From Spirochaetae bacterium HGW-Spirochaetae-4 (GTDB taxonomy: Bacteria; Spirochaetota; Spirochaetia; Sphaerochaetales; Sphaerochaetaceae), in contig PGXU01000007.1 of assembly GCA_002839335.1 (NCBI GenBank), positions 1-64,000 of the forward strand: a DNA stretch of 64,000 bases. The letters run 5' to 3'. The notes beneath the pieces are model-generated. The model saw nothing but the letters and a program-made list of their open reading frames with translations. It did no database searches and was not told where the DNA came from. The translations under genes were made by a program, and so were the position numbers. Numbering within the stretch: position 1 is the stretch's first letter; every line of letters starts with the position of its first letter. This document shows positions 52,457 to 63,199 of the stretch, one piece after another.

Positions 52457-52660
52457 ATGATAACGGCAGGGAAACAACATTTTTCCTCGACACAACCAAG
52501 ACCTAGGCGCATAGCGGTGAAAACCGCATGTCCATCCACCGCCATGTCCCAATCCACATCCGTGTCCGCTTTGATTCCCACCCTCCTTATCACCTCCAAC
52601 CTCCTACCTATCGCCATCCTATCTGCGATTATTATTCTTGTAAGCCTTATTATTCTCTAA
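52457..52660 (+). CDS. Leader peptide of the ilv-leu operon, rich in Ile, Leu and Val codons
   Basis: A 67-codon open frame ends 134 bases before ilvH. Its last 25 codons read LLPIAILSAIIILVSLIIL in part, with three ATT in a row, CTT, GTA, then CTT ATT ATT CTC before TAA. This density of branched-chain codons just upstream of pairable RNA is the hallmark of an attenuation leader peptide such as ilvL. GAGGTG six bases before the ATG supports translation. The N-terminal half (GKQHFSSTQPRPRRIAV) has no bias and is long for a leader. An internal ATG at 52544 would give a 38-residue version. It is not a conserved protein that I recognise. Confidence 0.72.
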   Translation: MITAGKQHFSSTQPRPRRIAVKTACPSTAMSQSTSVSALIPTLLITSNLLPIAILSAIIILVSLIIL

Positions 52661-52722
52661 TCCACGGCTAGCCGATTCAGGTGCAACCGTGGAGAACCCC
52701 TCCACGGCGAATCGGTGTAGCC
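52661..52722 (+). promoter_or_regulatory. Mutually exclusive RNA stems after the leader peptide
   Basis: Stem A pairs GGCTA (52666-52670) and CCGATTC (52672-52678) with GAATCGG (52709-52715) and TAGCC (52718-52722), enclosing the perfect hairpin CCGTGGAG/CTCCACGG (52687-52707). Alternatively TCCACGG (52661-52667) pairs with CCGTGGA (52687-52693). The two cannot coexist. A ribosome stalled on the Ile/Leu codons would favour one. No U tract follows, so the block may act on translation or through Rho. Confidence 0.6.
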
Positions 52723-52794
52723 AAATTATCGGCATCGACCTACCATAGGGAACGTCGGGCAACAGCACACATCTTCCGAAGGGGGAAATGACAT

Positions 52795-53307
52795 ATGGAA
52801 CGGTATACATTGGGAATTCTGGTCAACAACCATCCTGGCGTCCTCAGCAGGGTCGTCGGATTGTTCAGCCGTCGGGGCTACAATATCGACAGCTTGTCCG
52901 TTGGTGAGACCGAGAATCCGGAAATCAGCCGGATCACCATCGTGGTGACCGGGGACCGGTCTATCGTGGAGCAGATCGAAAAGCAGGTCGCGAAATTGAT
53001 CGATGTCATTACAGTCGTGGAGCTGACGTTGCAGGGAAGCATCCAATGTGAACTCCTTTTGGTGAAAGTGACGACCACGGAGAAGACACGCGCCGCGGTG
53101 GTCGAGCTTTCGGAAATCTTCAAGGCCAAGATCATGGACGTCACGGAGACGACCATCACCATGCAGATCACAGGAAATATCGATAAGGTGGCTTCGTTCC
53201 TGCACCTGTTGCGTCCGTACGGAATCACCGAGCTGGTCCGTACCGGAACGACAGCCATGGAGCGGGGTAGCCAGGCCATGGTGAACCATGGCGATGACGA
53301 TGAATAG
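52795..53307 (+). CDS. ilvH: Acetolactate synthase, small regulatory subunit
   Basis: A 170-residue ACT-domain protein that activates the large subunit and confers feedback inhibition by valine. The N-terminal ACT domain reads YTLGILVNNHPGVLSRVVGLF and SVGETENPEISRITIVV; the C-terminal half (ELLLVKVTT, FKAKIMDVTETTITMQITG) is the standard ALS_ss_C part. GAAGGGGGAAAT precedes the ATG. It is the first structural gene of the operon, while the catalytic partner ilvB is last, about 10 kb downstream, which is unusual. Confidence 0.94.
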   Translation: MERYTLGILVNNHPGVLSRVVGLFSRRGYNIDSLSVGETENPEISRITIVVTGDRSIVEQIEKQVAKLIDVITVVELTLQGSIQCELLLVKVTTTEKTRAAVVELSEIFKAKIMDVTETTITMQITGNIDKVASFLHLLRPYGITELVRTGTTAMERGSQAMVNHGDDDE

Positions 53308-53381
53308 GGCTTTTCGTGGGGAATGAGTTCCCGAAGAATCATACGGAATACGACGCCCCACGGGGCAAAAGGAGAAGGTAG

Positions 53382-54374
<993 letters not shown>

Positions 54375-54387
54375 GGTACCTGGTACC
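54375..54387. repeat. GGTACC-T-GGTACC element, copy 3
   Basis: A perfect double GGTACC around T directly after the ilvC stop. It is the reverse-complement partner of the A-centred elements at 52215 and 52333. A hairpin of this size has no U tract, so it is not a normal terminator. Confidence 0.45.
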
Positions 54388-54430
54388 GTTTCGATGATAC
54401 CGGCGTCAGCCGGAACGAACAGAGAGGTAT

Positions 54431-56095
54431 ATGATGGCCGAACACATTGCGATTTTCGACACAACACTCCGGGATGGGGAGCAAGCACCTGGGTACAGCA
54501 TGAATCTGGAGGAGAAACTCAGATTTGCCAGGCAGCTTGAGGCCCTAGGGGTCGATGTGATAGAGGCAGGCTTTGCCATTGCTTCTCCTGGAGATTTTGC
54601 TTCTGTGCAGGCCATCGCCTCTGCAGTGAAAGAGAGCACGGTGGCCTCGTTGTCCCGTGCTCTGAAGAAGGATATCGATTCGGCATGGGATGCGGTGAAA
54701 GCGGCTGTGCGACCTCGGATACACACGTTCATCGCAACCAGCGACCTGCATCTCGAGTACAAGTTGAAGATGTCGCGGCAGCAGGCGTACGACCAGGCGG
54801 TCGCCATGGTAATCCATGCCCGAAACCTCTGTCCCGATATCGAATTCTCCGCGGAGGATGCGGCCCGCACGGACCGCGACTACCTGTGCAGAGTTGTCGA
54901 GGGTGTGATTGCTGCGGGAGCCACAGTCGTCAATATTCCGGATACGGTCGGTTACAGCATGCCGCAGGAGTTCGGCGATTTGATCGCATACCTCATGAAC
55001 AATGTCCCCAACATCGACAAGACGATTTTGTCGGTGCATTGCCACAACGACCTGGGCCTGGCGGTCGCCAATTCTCTGGCTGGCCTGAAAGCAGGGGCGA
55101 GGCAAGCTGAATGCACGGTCTGCGGGATAGGCGAGCGGGCGGGCAATGCGGCTGTCGAAGAGCTGGTCATGGCGATCAGGACCCGCAAGGACCTGTACGA
55201 CTACTCCTACAATCTCAAGACCGAGGAGTTGTACAAGACCAGCAGGTTGCTTTCAAGCATCACCGGTGTGGCGATCGCACCGAACAAGGCTGTGGTGGGG
55301 GCGAATGCCTTCGCCCACGAATCGGGGATCCACCAGCACGGGATGATGGCAAATGCCCGGACATACGAGATCATGACCCCCGAATCCATCGGGTTGAAAA
55401 AAACTACGATGGTCTTGGGCAAGCACTCGGGCCAACACGCGTTCGTGAAACGGATGGAGGAGTTGGGCTATTCCTTGAATTCCGAAATGGCCACCAAGCT
55501 CTTCGCCGACTTCAAGAATGTCGCCGACAAGAAGAAGGAAATAACCGACCGGGATTTGGTCGCACTCATGGAAAGCGGGACACATGCCGCCCCGAAGATC
55601 TACGAACTGGACACCTTTGTGGTCAACAGCGGCAACAACATGACTGCCACGGCTTGTGTGACCCTGCGTCGCGACGGAAAGAAGATGCAGGCGGTCGAAA
55701 TGGCCACCGGGCCCGTGTACGCCTGTTTCAAGGCTGTCGAGCGGATAATCAAACACTCCTATGTCTTGGAGGACTACCAATTGCGCGCGGTCACCGAGCA
55801 TAGGGATGCCTTGGGAGAAGTCCTGGTGAAGATCAGCGACAACCATGGCGTGTACCGGGGACGTGGAGTCAGTACCGACGTCATCGAAGCCAGTATGCAG
55901 AGCCTGTTGGCTGCGGTGAACCGCATGATCGAAGTCGAGGAACACACTGTCGTGGAGTCTGAGGAAAGCGATCATAGTGCCGGCAGGAAAGCCAAGGAAT
56001 GGATACGTCTCTCGGAGGAAGCGCTTTCCCGCGATATGAAAGTCTCGGGAACAGTCAAGGAAGATGTAAGCAAGGAGCATCGCCATGAAAAATAA
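54431..56095 (+). CDS. leuA: 2-isopropylmalate synthase
   Basis: A 554-residue acetyl-CoA-dependent aldol enzyme: the first leucine step. The HMGL-like barrel starts with IFDTTLRDGEQAPGYSMNL; HCHNDLGLAVANSLAGLKAG carries the metal-binding His pair; NAFAHESGIHQHGMMANART is conserved in leucine-type enzymes. The C-terminal LeuA_dimer domain (from about 400; SGNNMTATACVTL) is the allosteric leucine-binding part. A second ATG directly follows the first (54434). GAGAGG is upstream. It is followed by cimA with 11 bases of overlap. Confidence 0.93.
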   Translation: MMAEHIAIFDTTLRDGEQAPGYSMNLEEKLRFARQLEALGVDVIEAGFAIASPGDFASVQAIASAVKESTVASLSRALKKDIDSAWDAVKAAVRPRIHTFIATSDLHLEYKLKMSRQQAYDQAVAMVIHARNLCPDIEFSAEDAARTDRDYLCRVVEGVIAAGATVVNIPDTVGYSMPQEFGDLIAYLMNNVPNIDKTILSVHCHNDLGLAVANSLAGLKAGARQAECTVCGIGERAGNAAVEELVMAIRTRKDLYDYSYNLKTEELYKTSRLLSSITGVAIAPNKAVVGANAFAHESGIHQHGMMANARTYEIMTPESIGLKKTTMVLGKHSGQHAFVKRMEELGYSLNSEMATKLFADFKNVADKKKEITDRDLVALMESGTHAAPKIYELDTFVVNSGNNMTATACVTLRRDGKKMQAVEMATGPVYACFKAVERIIKHSYVLEDYQLRAVTEHRDALGEVLVKISDNHGVYRGRGVSTDVIEASMQSLLAAVNRMIEVEEHTVVESEESDHSAGRKAKEWIRLSEEALSRDMKVSGTVKEDVSKEHRHEK

Positions 56096-57719
56096 GATGG
56101 GGCGGGTATCGCTGTTCGACTCCACCCTGCGCGATGGAGCACAAGCCGAAGGGATTTCCTTTTCGGTCTTGGACAAGCTGAAGATCGTGAAGATGCTCGA
56201 TGACCTTGGTGTGGACTACGTGGAGGCGGGAAACCCTGGTTCCAATCCCAAGGATCTGGAGTTCTTCCAGGAAGTGTCTTCATTGGAGCTCTCCCATGTA
56301 CGGTTGGTCGCCTTCGGTGCCACCAGGAGGCGCGATATCCGTGTCGAGGATGATACGAATATCCAGTCGCTCCTCTCCGCCAACACTCCTGTCGTCTCGA
56401 TCTTCGGCAAAAGCTGGGACTTCCAGGTCACCGATATCATCCGGACCTCATTGGATGAGAATCTCGCCATGATCCGGGATACGGTGGGATACTTGGTCCA
56501 AAGCGGCAAGGAAGTGGTATTCGATGCGGAACACTTCTTCGACGGATACGAGGAGAATCGGCAATACGCCATGGATTCGGTCCTGGTGGCGGCGGAAGCT
56601 GGTGCCGCGTCGATCGTGCTGTGCGATACCCGTGGTGGTGCCGTGCCGTCCCTGATAGCCAGCGCCACTAGCGATGTCGTGGAATTCCTGGCCTCCCGGT
56701 TCCCGGATATCGTGGTGGGAATCCATACCCACAACGACGCTTCCTGTGCCGATGCGAACTCGATCGTGGCTGTCGAGGCAGGGGCCCGGCAGGTGCAGGG
56801 GACGTTGGTGGGATTCGGCGAGCGGTGTGGAAACGCATGCTTGGCAACTATTATCCCCACGCTCCAGCTCAAGATGGGATTCGAGGTCATCTCGGATGAT
56901 GCCTTATCGCACCTGACGTTGGTCTCGCATTCGGTCGCGGAGATAGCGAACGTGTCGATTCCCCATGGAACTCCCTATATCGGTCGAAGCGCGTTCACCC
57001 ACAAGGGTGGTATGCATATCGATGGAATCGGTAAGAATCCCCGTTCCTTCGAACATATCGACCCCGAATCGGTCGGAAACGAACGTCGGTTGCTGATGAG
57101 TGAAGTGGCTGGAAGGGCGAGCATCCTCAAGCGTATCAACCGGTATGCACCGCAATTGGGCAAGGAAGCCCCTGAGACGATACAGATCATCGATACACTC
57201 AAGCAGATGGAGATGAACGGCTATCAGTTCGAGGGTGCGGAGAGCTCCTTCGAGTTGGTGATCGCAAAGCATTTGGGCAAATACAAACCCTATTTCGAGC
57301 TCGACCACTACAAGACACTCGGTGAGAAACCATTGACCGGTGGTCCCGAGACGAGCCATACGGCGGTGGTGAAGGTGGCGGTCGACGGTGAGACAGCGAT
57401 TACCGCGGCCCAAGGCGATGGTCCCGTCCACGCATTGGACAAGGCCTTGCGGAAGGTGTTGGAGAACTTCTATCCATTGCTCTCGACTATCCACCTGACC
57501 GACTTCAAGGTTCGTGTGCTGGATTCGGAACAAGCCTCGGCGGCAAAGGTTCGGGTATTGATCGAGACCACCGATGGGGAATACTCTTGGTCCACCGTCG
57601 GTGTCTCCACAGACATAATCGAGGCAAGCTGGATGGCACTTGTCGATTCCATAGAATATAAATTGATGAAGGAGGGGGTTGTTCCTCCTACCGCTCATCC
57701 ACAAGGAGAAAATACATGA
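56085..57719 (+). CDS. cimA: Citramalate synthase
   Basis: A 544-residue relative of LeuA that makes (R)-citramalate from pyruvate and acetyl-CoA, the entry to isoleucine that avoids threonine deaminase. [20 protein letters not shown] is the CimA form of the active-site loop (AQAEGISF against GEQAPGYS of LeuA). [19 protein letters not shown] and [14 protein letters not shown] are typical of CimA, as is [18 protein letters not shown]. The C-terminal regulatory domain is present. Its overlap with leuA and the absence of ilvA agree with use of the citramalate route. Confidence 0.93.
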   Translation: MKNKMGRVSLFDSTLRDGAQAEGISFSVLDKLKIVKMLDDLGVDYVEAGNPGSNPKDLEFFQEVSSLELSHVRLVAFGATRRRDIRVEDDTNIQSLLSANTPVVSIFGKSWDFQVTDIIRTSLDENLAMIRDTVGYLVQSGKEVVFDAEHFFDGYEENRQYAMDSVLVAAEAGAASIVLCDTRGGAVPSLIASATSDVVEFLASRFPDIVVGIHTHNDASCADANSIVAVEAGARQVQGTLVGFGERCGNACLATIIPTLQLKMGFEVISDDALSHLTLVSHSVAEIANVSIPHGTPYIGRSAFTHKGGMHIDGIGKNPRSFEHIDPESVGNERRLLMSEVAGRASILKRINRYAPQLGKEAPETIQIIDTLKQMEMNGYQFEGAESSFELVIAKHLGKYKPYFELDHYKTLGEKPLTGGPETSHTAVVKVAVDGETAITAAQGDGPVHALDKALRKVLENFYPLLSTIHLTDFKVRVLDSEQASAAKVRVLIETTDGEYSWSTVGVSTDIIEASWMALVDSIEYKLMKEGVVPPTAHPQGENT

Positions 57720-58984
57720 GCATGACCATGTCGCAGAAGATTCTGGCAGCCCACGCACAAGTCGATGAGGTTCGTCCAGGACAATTGATAATGGCAGATT
57801 TGGATCTGGTGCTGGGAAACGATATCACGTCCCCGGTCGCGATCAAGGAATTTGCCAAATTCGGGATCGATTCGGTCTTCGACAAATCGAAGGTAGCTTT
57901 GGTTCCGGACCATTTCACCCCGAACAAGGACATCAAGGCCGCCCACCAGTGCAAGATGCTGCGGGAATTCGCGACCGATATGGAGATAGAGAACTATTTC
58001 GAGATCGGCCAGATGGGTATCGAGCATGCGCTGCTCCCCGAGCAGGGATTGGTCGATGCCGGGGATCTTATCATTGGTGCGGACAGCCATACCTGTACGT
58101 ATGGTGCATTGGGAGCATTCTCCACCGGTGTCGGCAGTACCGATATGGCAGCTGCGATGGCTACCGGGAAAGCCTGGTTCAAGGTTCCCTCGGCATTGCG
58201 TTTCAACTTGACCGGAAAGTTCTCCCCGTGGGTCTCCGGCAAGGATCTGATCCTCCATATCATCGGTATGATCGGTGTCGACGGTGCCCTCTACAAATCC
58301 ATGGAGTTCACCGGAGTTGGGGTTGCCTCGTTGACTATCGACGATCGGTTCACCGTGTGCAACATGGCCATCGAAGCCGGTGCCAAGAATGGAATTTTCC
58401 CTGTGGACGAGGTCGCGTTGGCATATCTCGCCGACCATTGCAAGCGCAAGCCCGTGGTGTTCCAGGCGGATGCGGATGCCGAGTATGACCATACCTACGA
58501 GATCGATTTGTCCAAGCTCCGCCCGACTGTTTCGTTCCCGCATCTTCCGGACAATACCCGGACGATAGATGAAATCGGTGAAGTGAAGATCGACCAGGTA
58601 GTGATCGGGTCCTGCACAAACGGTCGTATCAGCGACTTGCGTGTTGCTGCCAAGATCCTGGACGGCAAGAAGGTCGATCCGCGGGTCCGTACAATCGTAT
58701 TCCCCGCAACGCAGGAGATATATCTCCAGGCGATGGATGAGGGTCTGTTGAGGATCTTCGTCAAGGCCGGCGCGGTGGTCAGCACCCCGACGTGCGGTCC
58801 TTGTCTCGGTGGACACATGGGAATCCTGGCGGAAGGTGAGCGTGCGGTCGCCACCACGAACCGGAATTTTGTCGGACGCATGGGACATGTGGAAAGCGAA
58901 GTCTATCTCGCCAGTCCCGCGGTCGCCGCAGCTTCAGCCTTGACCGGGTACATCTCGAATCCCGAAACCATTGAGGAGAACTAG
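57716..58984 (+). CDS. leuC: 3-isopropylmalate / citramalate dehydratase large subunit, archaeal-type
   Basis: A 422-residue aconitase-fold protein of the short HACN/LeuC2 type (the E. coli form is about 466). The three cluster cysteines are in [26 protein letters not shown] and [13 protein letters not shown]. It isomerises 2- to 3-isopropylmalate with LeuD, and, in organisms using citramalate, also citramalate to methylmalate; here it must serve both branches since only one pair is present. AAGGAGAAAATAC precedes the ATG, which overlaps the cimA stop by 4 bases. Confidence 0.94.
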   Translation: MSMTMSQKILAAHAQVDEVRPGQLIMADLDLVLGNDITSPVAIKEFAKFGIDSVFDKSKVALVPDHFTPNKDIKAAHQCKMLREFATDMEIENYFEIGQMGIEHALLPEQGLVDAGDLIIGADSHTCTYGALGAFSTGVGSTDMAAAMATGKAWFKVPSALRFNLTGKFSPWVSGKDLILHIIGMIGVDGALYKSMEFTGVGVASLTIDDRFTVCNMAIEAGAKNGIFPVDEVALAYLADHCKRKPVVFQADADAEYDHTYEIDLSKLRPTVSFPHLPDNTRTIDEIGEVKIDQVVIGSCTNGRISDLRVAAKILDGKKVDPRVRTIVFPATQEIYLQAMDEGLLRIFVKAGAVVSTPTCGPCLGGHMGILAEGERAVATTNRNFVGRMGHVESEVYLASPAVAAASALTGYISNPETIEEN

Positions 58985-58985
58985 T

Positions 58986-59480
58986 ATGAATGCCAAAGGA
59001 AAAGCCTTCCGCTACGGGGACAACGTCGATACCGATGTCATCATTCCCGCAAGATATTTGAACACCAGCGATGCCAAGGAATTGGCTAGCCACTGTATGG
59101 AAGATATTGATGGAACATTCGTGAAGAATGTACAGCAAGGCGACCTGATTGTCGCGGAACGGAATTTCGGGTGCGGTTCTTCACGTGAACACGCTCCACT
59201 TGCAATCAAGACTGCGGGTGTCAGTTGCGTGATAGCAGCCTCCTTCGCCCGGATATTCTACCGCAATTCCATCAACATCGGCTTGCCGATCCTCGAGTGT
59301 CCCGAGGCGGTGCAGGGAATAGATAGCGGCGATATTGTCAGCGTCGAATTCTCGACCGGAACCATCACCAACGAAACCACTGGGAAGAGTTGGGCCGCCG
59401 AGCCGTTCCCTCCCTTTATCCAGGAGATGATCGCCGCAGACGGGTTGATCAATTATCTGCGCAAGGGGGTGAAGGCATGA
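58986..59480 (+). CDS. leuD: 3-isopropylmalate / citramalate dehydratase small subunit, archaeal-type
   Basis: A 164-residue swivelling-domain subunit of the short type. The loop [18 protein letters not shown] holds the YL-N-T segment that contacts the substrate in isopropylmalate/citramalate enzymes. [21 protein letters not shown] is the conserved core with the Cys-Gly-Ser-Ser-Arg-Glu-His motif. I chose the ATG at 58986, with GAGGAG nine bases upstream, immediately after leuC; a more distant start at 58971 is inside leuC. The stop overlaps leuB as ATGA. Confidence 0.94.
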   Translation: MNAKGKAFRYGDNVDTDVIIPARYLNTSDAKELASHCMEDIDGTFVKNVQQGDLIVAERNFGCGSSREHAPLAIKTAGVSCVIAASFARIFYRNSINIGLPILECPEAVQGIDSGDIVSVEFSTGTITNETTGKSWAAEPFPPFIQEMIAADGLINYLRKGVKA

Positions 59481-60541
59481 AGATGCGTATTGCTCTCATT
59501 CCGGGTGATGGGATCGGGCCGGATATCGTAGCTGAAGCAGTGAAGGTCATGGGTGTTGTCGGTACGAAATTCGGCCACAAGTTCGATTATTCCTTCTATC
59601 TTGCCGGCGGGGTTGCCATAGACACGGTAGGCCATCCCCTTCCCGAATCGACCATGTTGGGATGCCAGGATGCGGAGGCTGTCCTGCTGGGTGCCGTTGG
59701 CGGTCCCAAATGGGATCATCTCGGTGGTGAACAGCGGCCTGAGAAAGCATTGTTGGGTCTTCGGGGTGGTCTGGGACTGTTCTGCAACCTGCGGCCTGCG
59801 ATCCTGTACAGCCAACTTTCCGATGCCTGTCCCTTGAAACAGGAACTGATCGAAGGAGGTTTGGATATCATGGTTGTCCGGGAACTCACCGGAGGAATCT
59901 ATTTCGGGGAACGTGGACGCAACGAAGCGAAGGACCGGGCGTTCGATACCATGGCCTATAGCGTATCGGAAGTCGAGCGGATTGTACGTATGGCGTTCGA
60001 TATCGCCATGAAACGCAACAAACGGCTGACCAGTGTCGACAAGGCCAACATCCTGGAGACTTCCCGCCTGTGGCGTTCGGTGGTCGACAAGATGGCCAAG
60101 GACTATCCCGAGGTAGCGGTGAACCACATGTATGTGGACAACGCGGCCATGCAGTTGGTACGGAACCCACGGCAGTTCGATGTGATCGTCACCGAGAACA
60201 TGTTCGGCGATATCTTGAGCGACGAGGCGAGCATGATCACCGGGTCGATCGGCATGCTGCCATCCGCCAGCCTGCGGGCCGACAGTTTCGGGATGTACGA
60301 ACCTATCCACGGCTCCGCACCCGATATCGCGGGACAGGACAAGGCCAACCCGATCGCAACGATCCTCTCGGTCGCCATGATGCTTCGCTATACGTTCTCG
60401 CTCTCCAAGGAGGCGGATGCTATAGAAGCGGCGGTCGGAAAGGTTCTTGACGCGGGGTGGCGGACCACCGACATAATGAGCAAGGGCATGCGATTGGTGG
60501 GGACAAAGGAAATGGGTACATTGGTTGCCCAACAAATCTAG
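59477..60541 (+). CDS. leuB: 3-isopropylmalate dehydrogenase
   Basis: A 354-residue NAD-dependent beta-decarboxylating dehydrogenase. [19 protein letters not shown] opens it; [22 protein letters not shown] and [17 protein letters not shown] form the isopropylmalate site; [15 protein letters not shown] and the NAD-site [21 protein letters not shown] complete it. It probably also acts on the methylmalate of the citramalate route, giving 2-oxobutyrate. Its ATG overlaps the leuD stop. Confidence 0.94.
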   Translation: MKMRIALIPGDGIGPDIVAEAVKVMGVVGTKFGHKFDYSFYLAGGVAIDTVGHPLPESTMLGCQDAEAVLLGAVGGPKWDHLGGEQRPEKALLGLRGGLGLFCNLRPAILYSQLSDACPLKQELIEGGLDIMVVRELTGGIYFGERGRNEAKDRAFDTMAYSVSEVERIVRMAFDIAMKRNKRLTSVDKANILETSRLWRSVVDKMAKDYPEVAVNHMYVDNAAMQLVRNPRQFDVIVTENMFGDILSDEASMITGSIGMLPSASLRADSFGMYEPIHGSAPDIAGQDKANPIATILSVAMMLRYTFSLSKEADAIEAAVGKVLDAGWRTTDIMSKGMRLVGTKEMGTLVAQQI

Positions 60542-60583
60542 TAGCTACAGCGGCTGCAAGCCGATTGGCAAGGAGTAAAGACG

Positions 60584-61468
60584 ATGAGTGAACAGACAGT
60601 GTATCTTGAAGGGGCGTATATTCCACTGAGTGAGGCGAAGATTCCCATAATGGATCATGGCTTGCTCTACGGTGATGGTATTTTTGAAGGTATCCGTGCG
60701 TATGGTGGCCGCGTATTCAAGCTTGACGACCATATGAAGCGGTTCCAATCCGCTGCCCGGGCCATCAACCTGCAACTCCCGCTGCCTCCGGATGAGATTG
60801 CTGAAATAATTCTCGAAACTTGCCGACGCAACAATATTGTCGATGGATATGTCCGTCTGGTCTGTACACGTGGAGCCGATGGTTTGGGCTTGTACCCGAA
60901 ACCGGAAGCGCATGCTCCCAGGCTTTTTTGCATAGCCGGCCAGGTGGCACTATATAGTGACGAGGCCTATCGCAGGGGCTTGAAGGTGATCACCAGCCAT
61001 TTTAGAAGAAACAAGGCCGCCATACTCGATCCGCAGATCAAGAGCCTGAACTATTTGAACAACATTTTGGCTTCGATCGAAGCGCACCGCTATGGTGCGG
61101 ACGAAGCTTTGATGCTCAATGAAGAGGGTGTGGTCACCGAGTGTACCGGGGACAATGTCTTCTTGGTAAAGAACGGGGTTATCCTCACTCCTCCGGTTTG
61201 GTTGGGTACCTTGGATGGCATCACCCGTCAGTCCGTCATCAAGATATGCAAGCAATTGGGTGTCGAGTTGCGGGAAGAGCCGTTCACCCATTATAACCTG
61301 GTCAATGCGGATGAAGCCTTCCTGACAGGTACTGCCGCGGAAATCATCGCCTTGACGGAGTTGGACGGGCATAAGATTGGAAGTGGAGTTGCCGGTGAAG
61401 TGACGTTGAAGCTGCTGGCGGCATTCCGGGAGTATGTGTTGCAACCGGAGAATGGAGCGAAGATATGA
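60584..61468 (+). CDS. ilvE: Branched-chain amino-acid aminotransferase
   Basis: A 294-residue class IV PLP aminotransferase, the last step of Ile, Leu and Val synthesis. [26 protein letters not shown], quoted here as [14 protein letters not shown], marks the N-terminal site; [27 protein letters not shown] holds the PLP lysine in [22 protein letters not shown] and [11 protein letters not shown] follow. AAGGAG precedes the ATG. It overlaps ilvD by 4 bases. D-amino-acid aminotransferases share this fold, but the operon context supports IlvE. Confidence 0.93.
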   Translation: MSEQTVYLEGAYIPLSEAKIPIMDHGLLYGDGIFEGIRAYGGRVFKLDDHMKRFQSAARAINLQLPLPPDEIAEIILETCRRNNIVDGYVRLVCTRGADGLGLYPKPEAHAPRLFCIAGQVALYSDEAYRRGLKVITSHFRRNKAAILDPQIKSLNYLNNILASIEAHRYGADEALMLNEEGVVTECTGDNVFLVKNGVILTPPVWLGTLDGITRQSVIKICKQLGVELREEPFTHYNLVNADEAFLTGTAAEIIALTELDGHKIGSGVAGEVTLKLLAAFREYVLQPENGAKI

Positions 61469-63135
61469 GAAGTGACCAGATGAAGAGCGGGAGCTCCCGT
61501 GCTCCCCACCGTTCCTTGATGAAAGCCTTGGGGCTCACCGATCGGGAGATCGCGGCACCCTTGATAGGTATCGTGAATTCGGCCAATGGTATCATACCGG
61601 GCCATGTGCATGTGAATAGGATTGTGGATGCGGTCAAGGCCGGTGTCCGCAACGCCGGCGGAACCCCGATCGATTTTTCTGTCATCGGTGTATGCGACGG
61701 TATCGCCATGGGCCACAAGGGAATGAAATATTCCTTGGCCAGTAGGGAATTGATCGCCGATTCGATCGAGATCATGGCTACTGCACATCCGTTCGATGCA
61801 TTGGTCATGGTTCCCAACTGCGACAAGATCGTCCCTGCCATGCTCATGGCGGCGGCCAGGATCAACATCCCTACGATCTTCGTATCGGGTGGGGCCATGT
61901 TGGCCGGGCATCTACCGGGCCAGAAGAGCGCCATCGATCTGACCAGCGTATTCGAGGCGGTCGGAGCCCATGCCGCGGGAACGATGAGCGACAGCGAGCT
62001 GCTGGCTTGCGAGAACTCGGCGTGTCCCACCTGCGGATCCTGTTCCGGCATGTTCACCGCCAACAGCATGAACTGCCTGACAGAGGCCTTGGGGATGGGT
62101 CTTCCCGGCAATGGTACGATTCCGGCTGTCTATGCCGAACGCGACCGTCTGGCGAAGGAAGCTGGTTATGCGGTCATGGAATTGTACAAGAAGCAGGTCA
62201 AACCGTCCGATATCATGACTCCCGAGGCTTTCGAGAATGCCCTTGCGGTCGATATGGCACTCGGTTGCAGTACCAACAGCATGTTGCATTTGCCCGCGAT
62301 AGCACATGAGGCGCATGTGGCCCTCGATATCTTCATGGCGAACGAAGTCAGCAAACGGACCCCGAACTTGTGCCATCTGGCCCCTGCCGGACCGTACCAT
62401 ATCGAAGACTTGTATCGTGCCGGTGGTGTGATGGCCGTGATGTCGGAGCTCCATAAGAAGCAGTTGATCCATTCGGACGTTCTGACGGTATCCGGACGAA
62501 CCATGGGAGCCCAGATCGCTGCCGCGGTGAATTATGACAAGGAAGTGATCCGACCTATCGACAAGCCGTACAGCGCGACCGGTGGTATCGCCGTACTGCG
62601 TGGCAACCTTGCTCCCAACGGAGCTGTAGTGAAACGTTCGGCTGTCGCTCCGGAGATGCTCAAGCATTCCGGGCCGGCGCGGGTATTCGAGTCGGAAGAG
62701 GAAGTGAGTCTGGCGATCCATCGCGGACATATCAAGAAGGGTGATGTGATCGTGATCCGCTATGAGGGACCCAAGGGTGGTCCCGGGATGCGCGAGATGT
62801 TGGGACCTACTTCGGCGATTGCAGGTATGGGTCTCGATAAGGATGTCGCGTTGATCACCGACGGCCGTTTCAGTGGCGCTACACGCGGTGCTTCGATTGG
62901 ACATGTTTCCCCCGAGGCCGCCGAAGGTGGACCGATTGCCTTTGTGAAGGAAGGGGATATCATCGAGATCGATATCGACAAGGGAACATTGACCTTGAAG
63001 GTCGACGAACAGGAACTGGAAAGCCGAAAAATCGGTTGGAAGGCACCTGAACCTCCGATAACCACAGGATACTTGGCTCGGTATGCCAAACAGGTCACGA
63101 GTGCCGCGACCGGTGCAGTGTTCGCAGACAGATAG
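61465..63135 (+). CDS. ilvD: Dihydroxyacid dehydratase
   Basis: A 556-residue iron-sulfur dehydratase that converts dihydroxyacids to 2-oxoacids. Cluster cysteines are in [36 protein letters not shown] (seen as [11 protein letters not shown]) and near VIGVCDG. The substrate-site segments [13 protein letters not shown]-type ([12 protein letters not shown]) and [21 protein letters not shown] (seen as [11 protein letters not shown]) are conserved. The length is normal. It follows ilvE with a 4-base overlap and precedes ilvB by 64 bases. Confidence 0.95.
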   Translation: MRSDQMKSGSSRAPHRSLMKALGLTDREIAAPLIGIVNSANGIIPGHVHVNRIVDAVKAGVRNAGGTPIDFSVIGVCDGIAMGHKGMKYSLASRELIADSIEIMATAHPFDALVMVPNCDKIVPAMLMAAARINIPTIFVSGGAMLAGHLPGQKSAIDLTSVFEAVGAHAAGTMSDSELLACENSACPTCGSCSGMFTANSMNCLTEALGMGLPGNGTIPAVYAERDRLAKEAGYAVMELYKKQVKPSDIMTPEAFENALAVDMALGCSTNSMLHLPAIAHEAHVALDIFMANEVSKRTPNLCHLAPAGPYHIEDLYRAGGVMAVMSELHKKQLIHSDVLTVSGRTMGAQIAAAVNYDKEVIRPIDKPYSATGGIAVLRGNLAPNGAVVKRSAVAPEMLKHSGPARVFESEEEVSLAIHRGHIKKGDVIVIRYEGPKGGPGMREMLGPTSAIAGMGLDKDVALITDGRFSGATRGASIGHVSPEAAEGGPIAFVKEGDIIEIDIDKGTLTLKVDEQELESRKIGWKAPEPPITTGYLARYAKQVTSAATGAVFADR

Positions 63136-63199
63136 CAGGAACTTTGGTTTTTGCCTATGACAGCTGGTTCGCCGAGTTCTGGCTGAGGGAGATTGACAT

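Noticed and set aside
52439-52660. Calling the frame before ilvH an independent small membrane protein
   Set aside because: The hydrophobic end is explained better by a run of regulatory Ile/Leu/Val codons in front of the matching biosynthetic operon, although the hydrophobic stretch alone could pass as a helix.
52661-52740. Rho-independent terminator after the ilv leader peptide
   Set aside because: The stems are good but no U tract follows (the next bases are AAATTATC), so I do not call it a terminator.
56085-57719. A second leuA or a homocitrate synthase
   Set aside because: The loop AQAEGISF and the [18 protein letters not shown] segment match citramalate synthases rather than LeuA or NifV.
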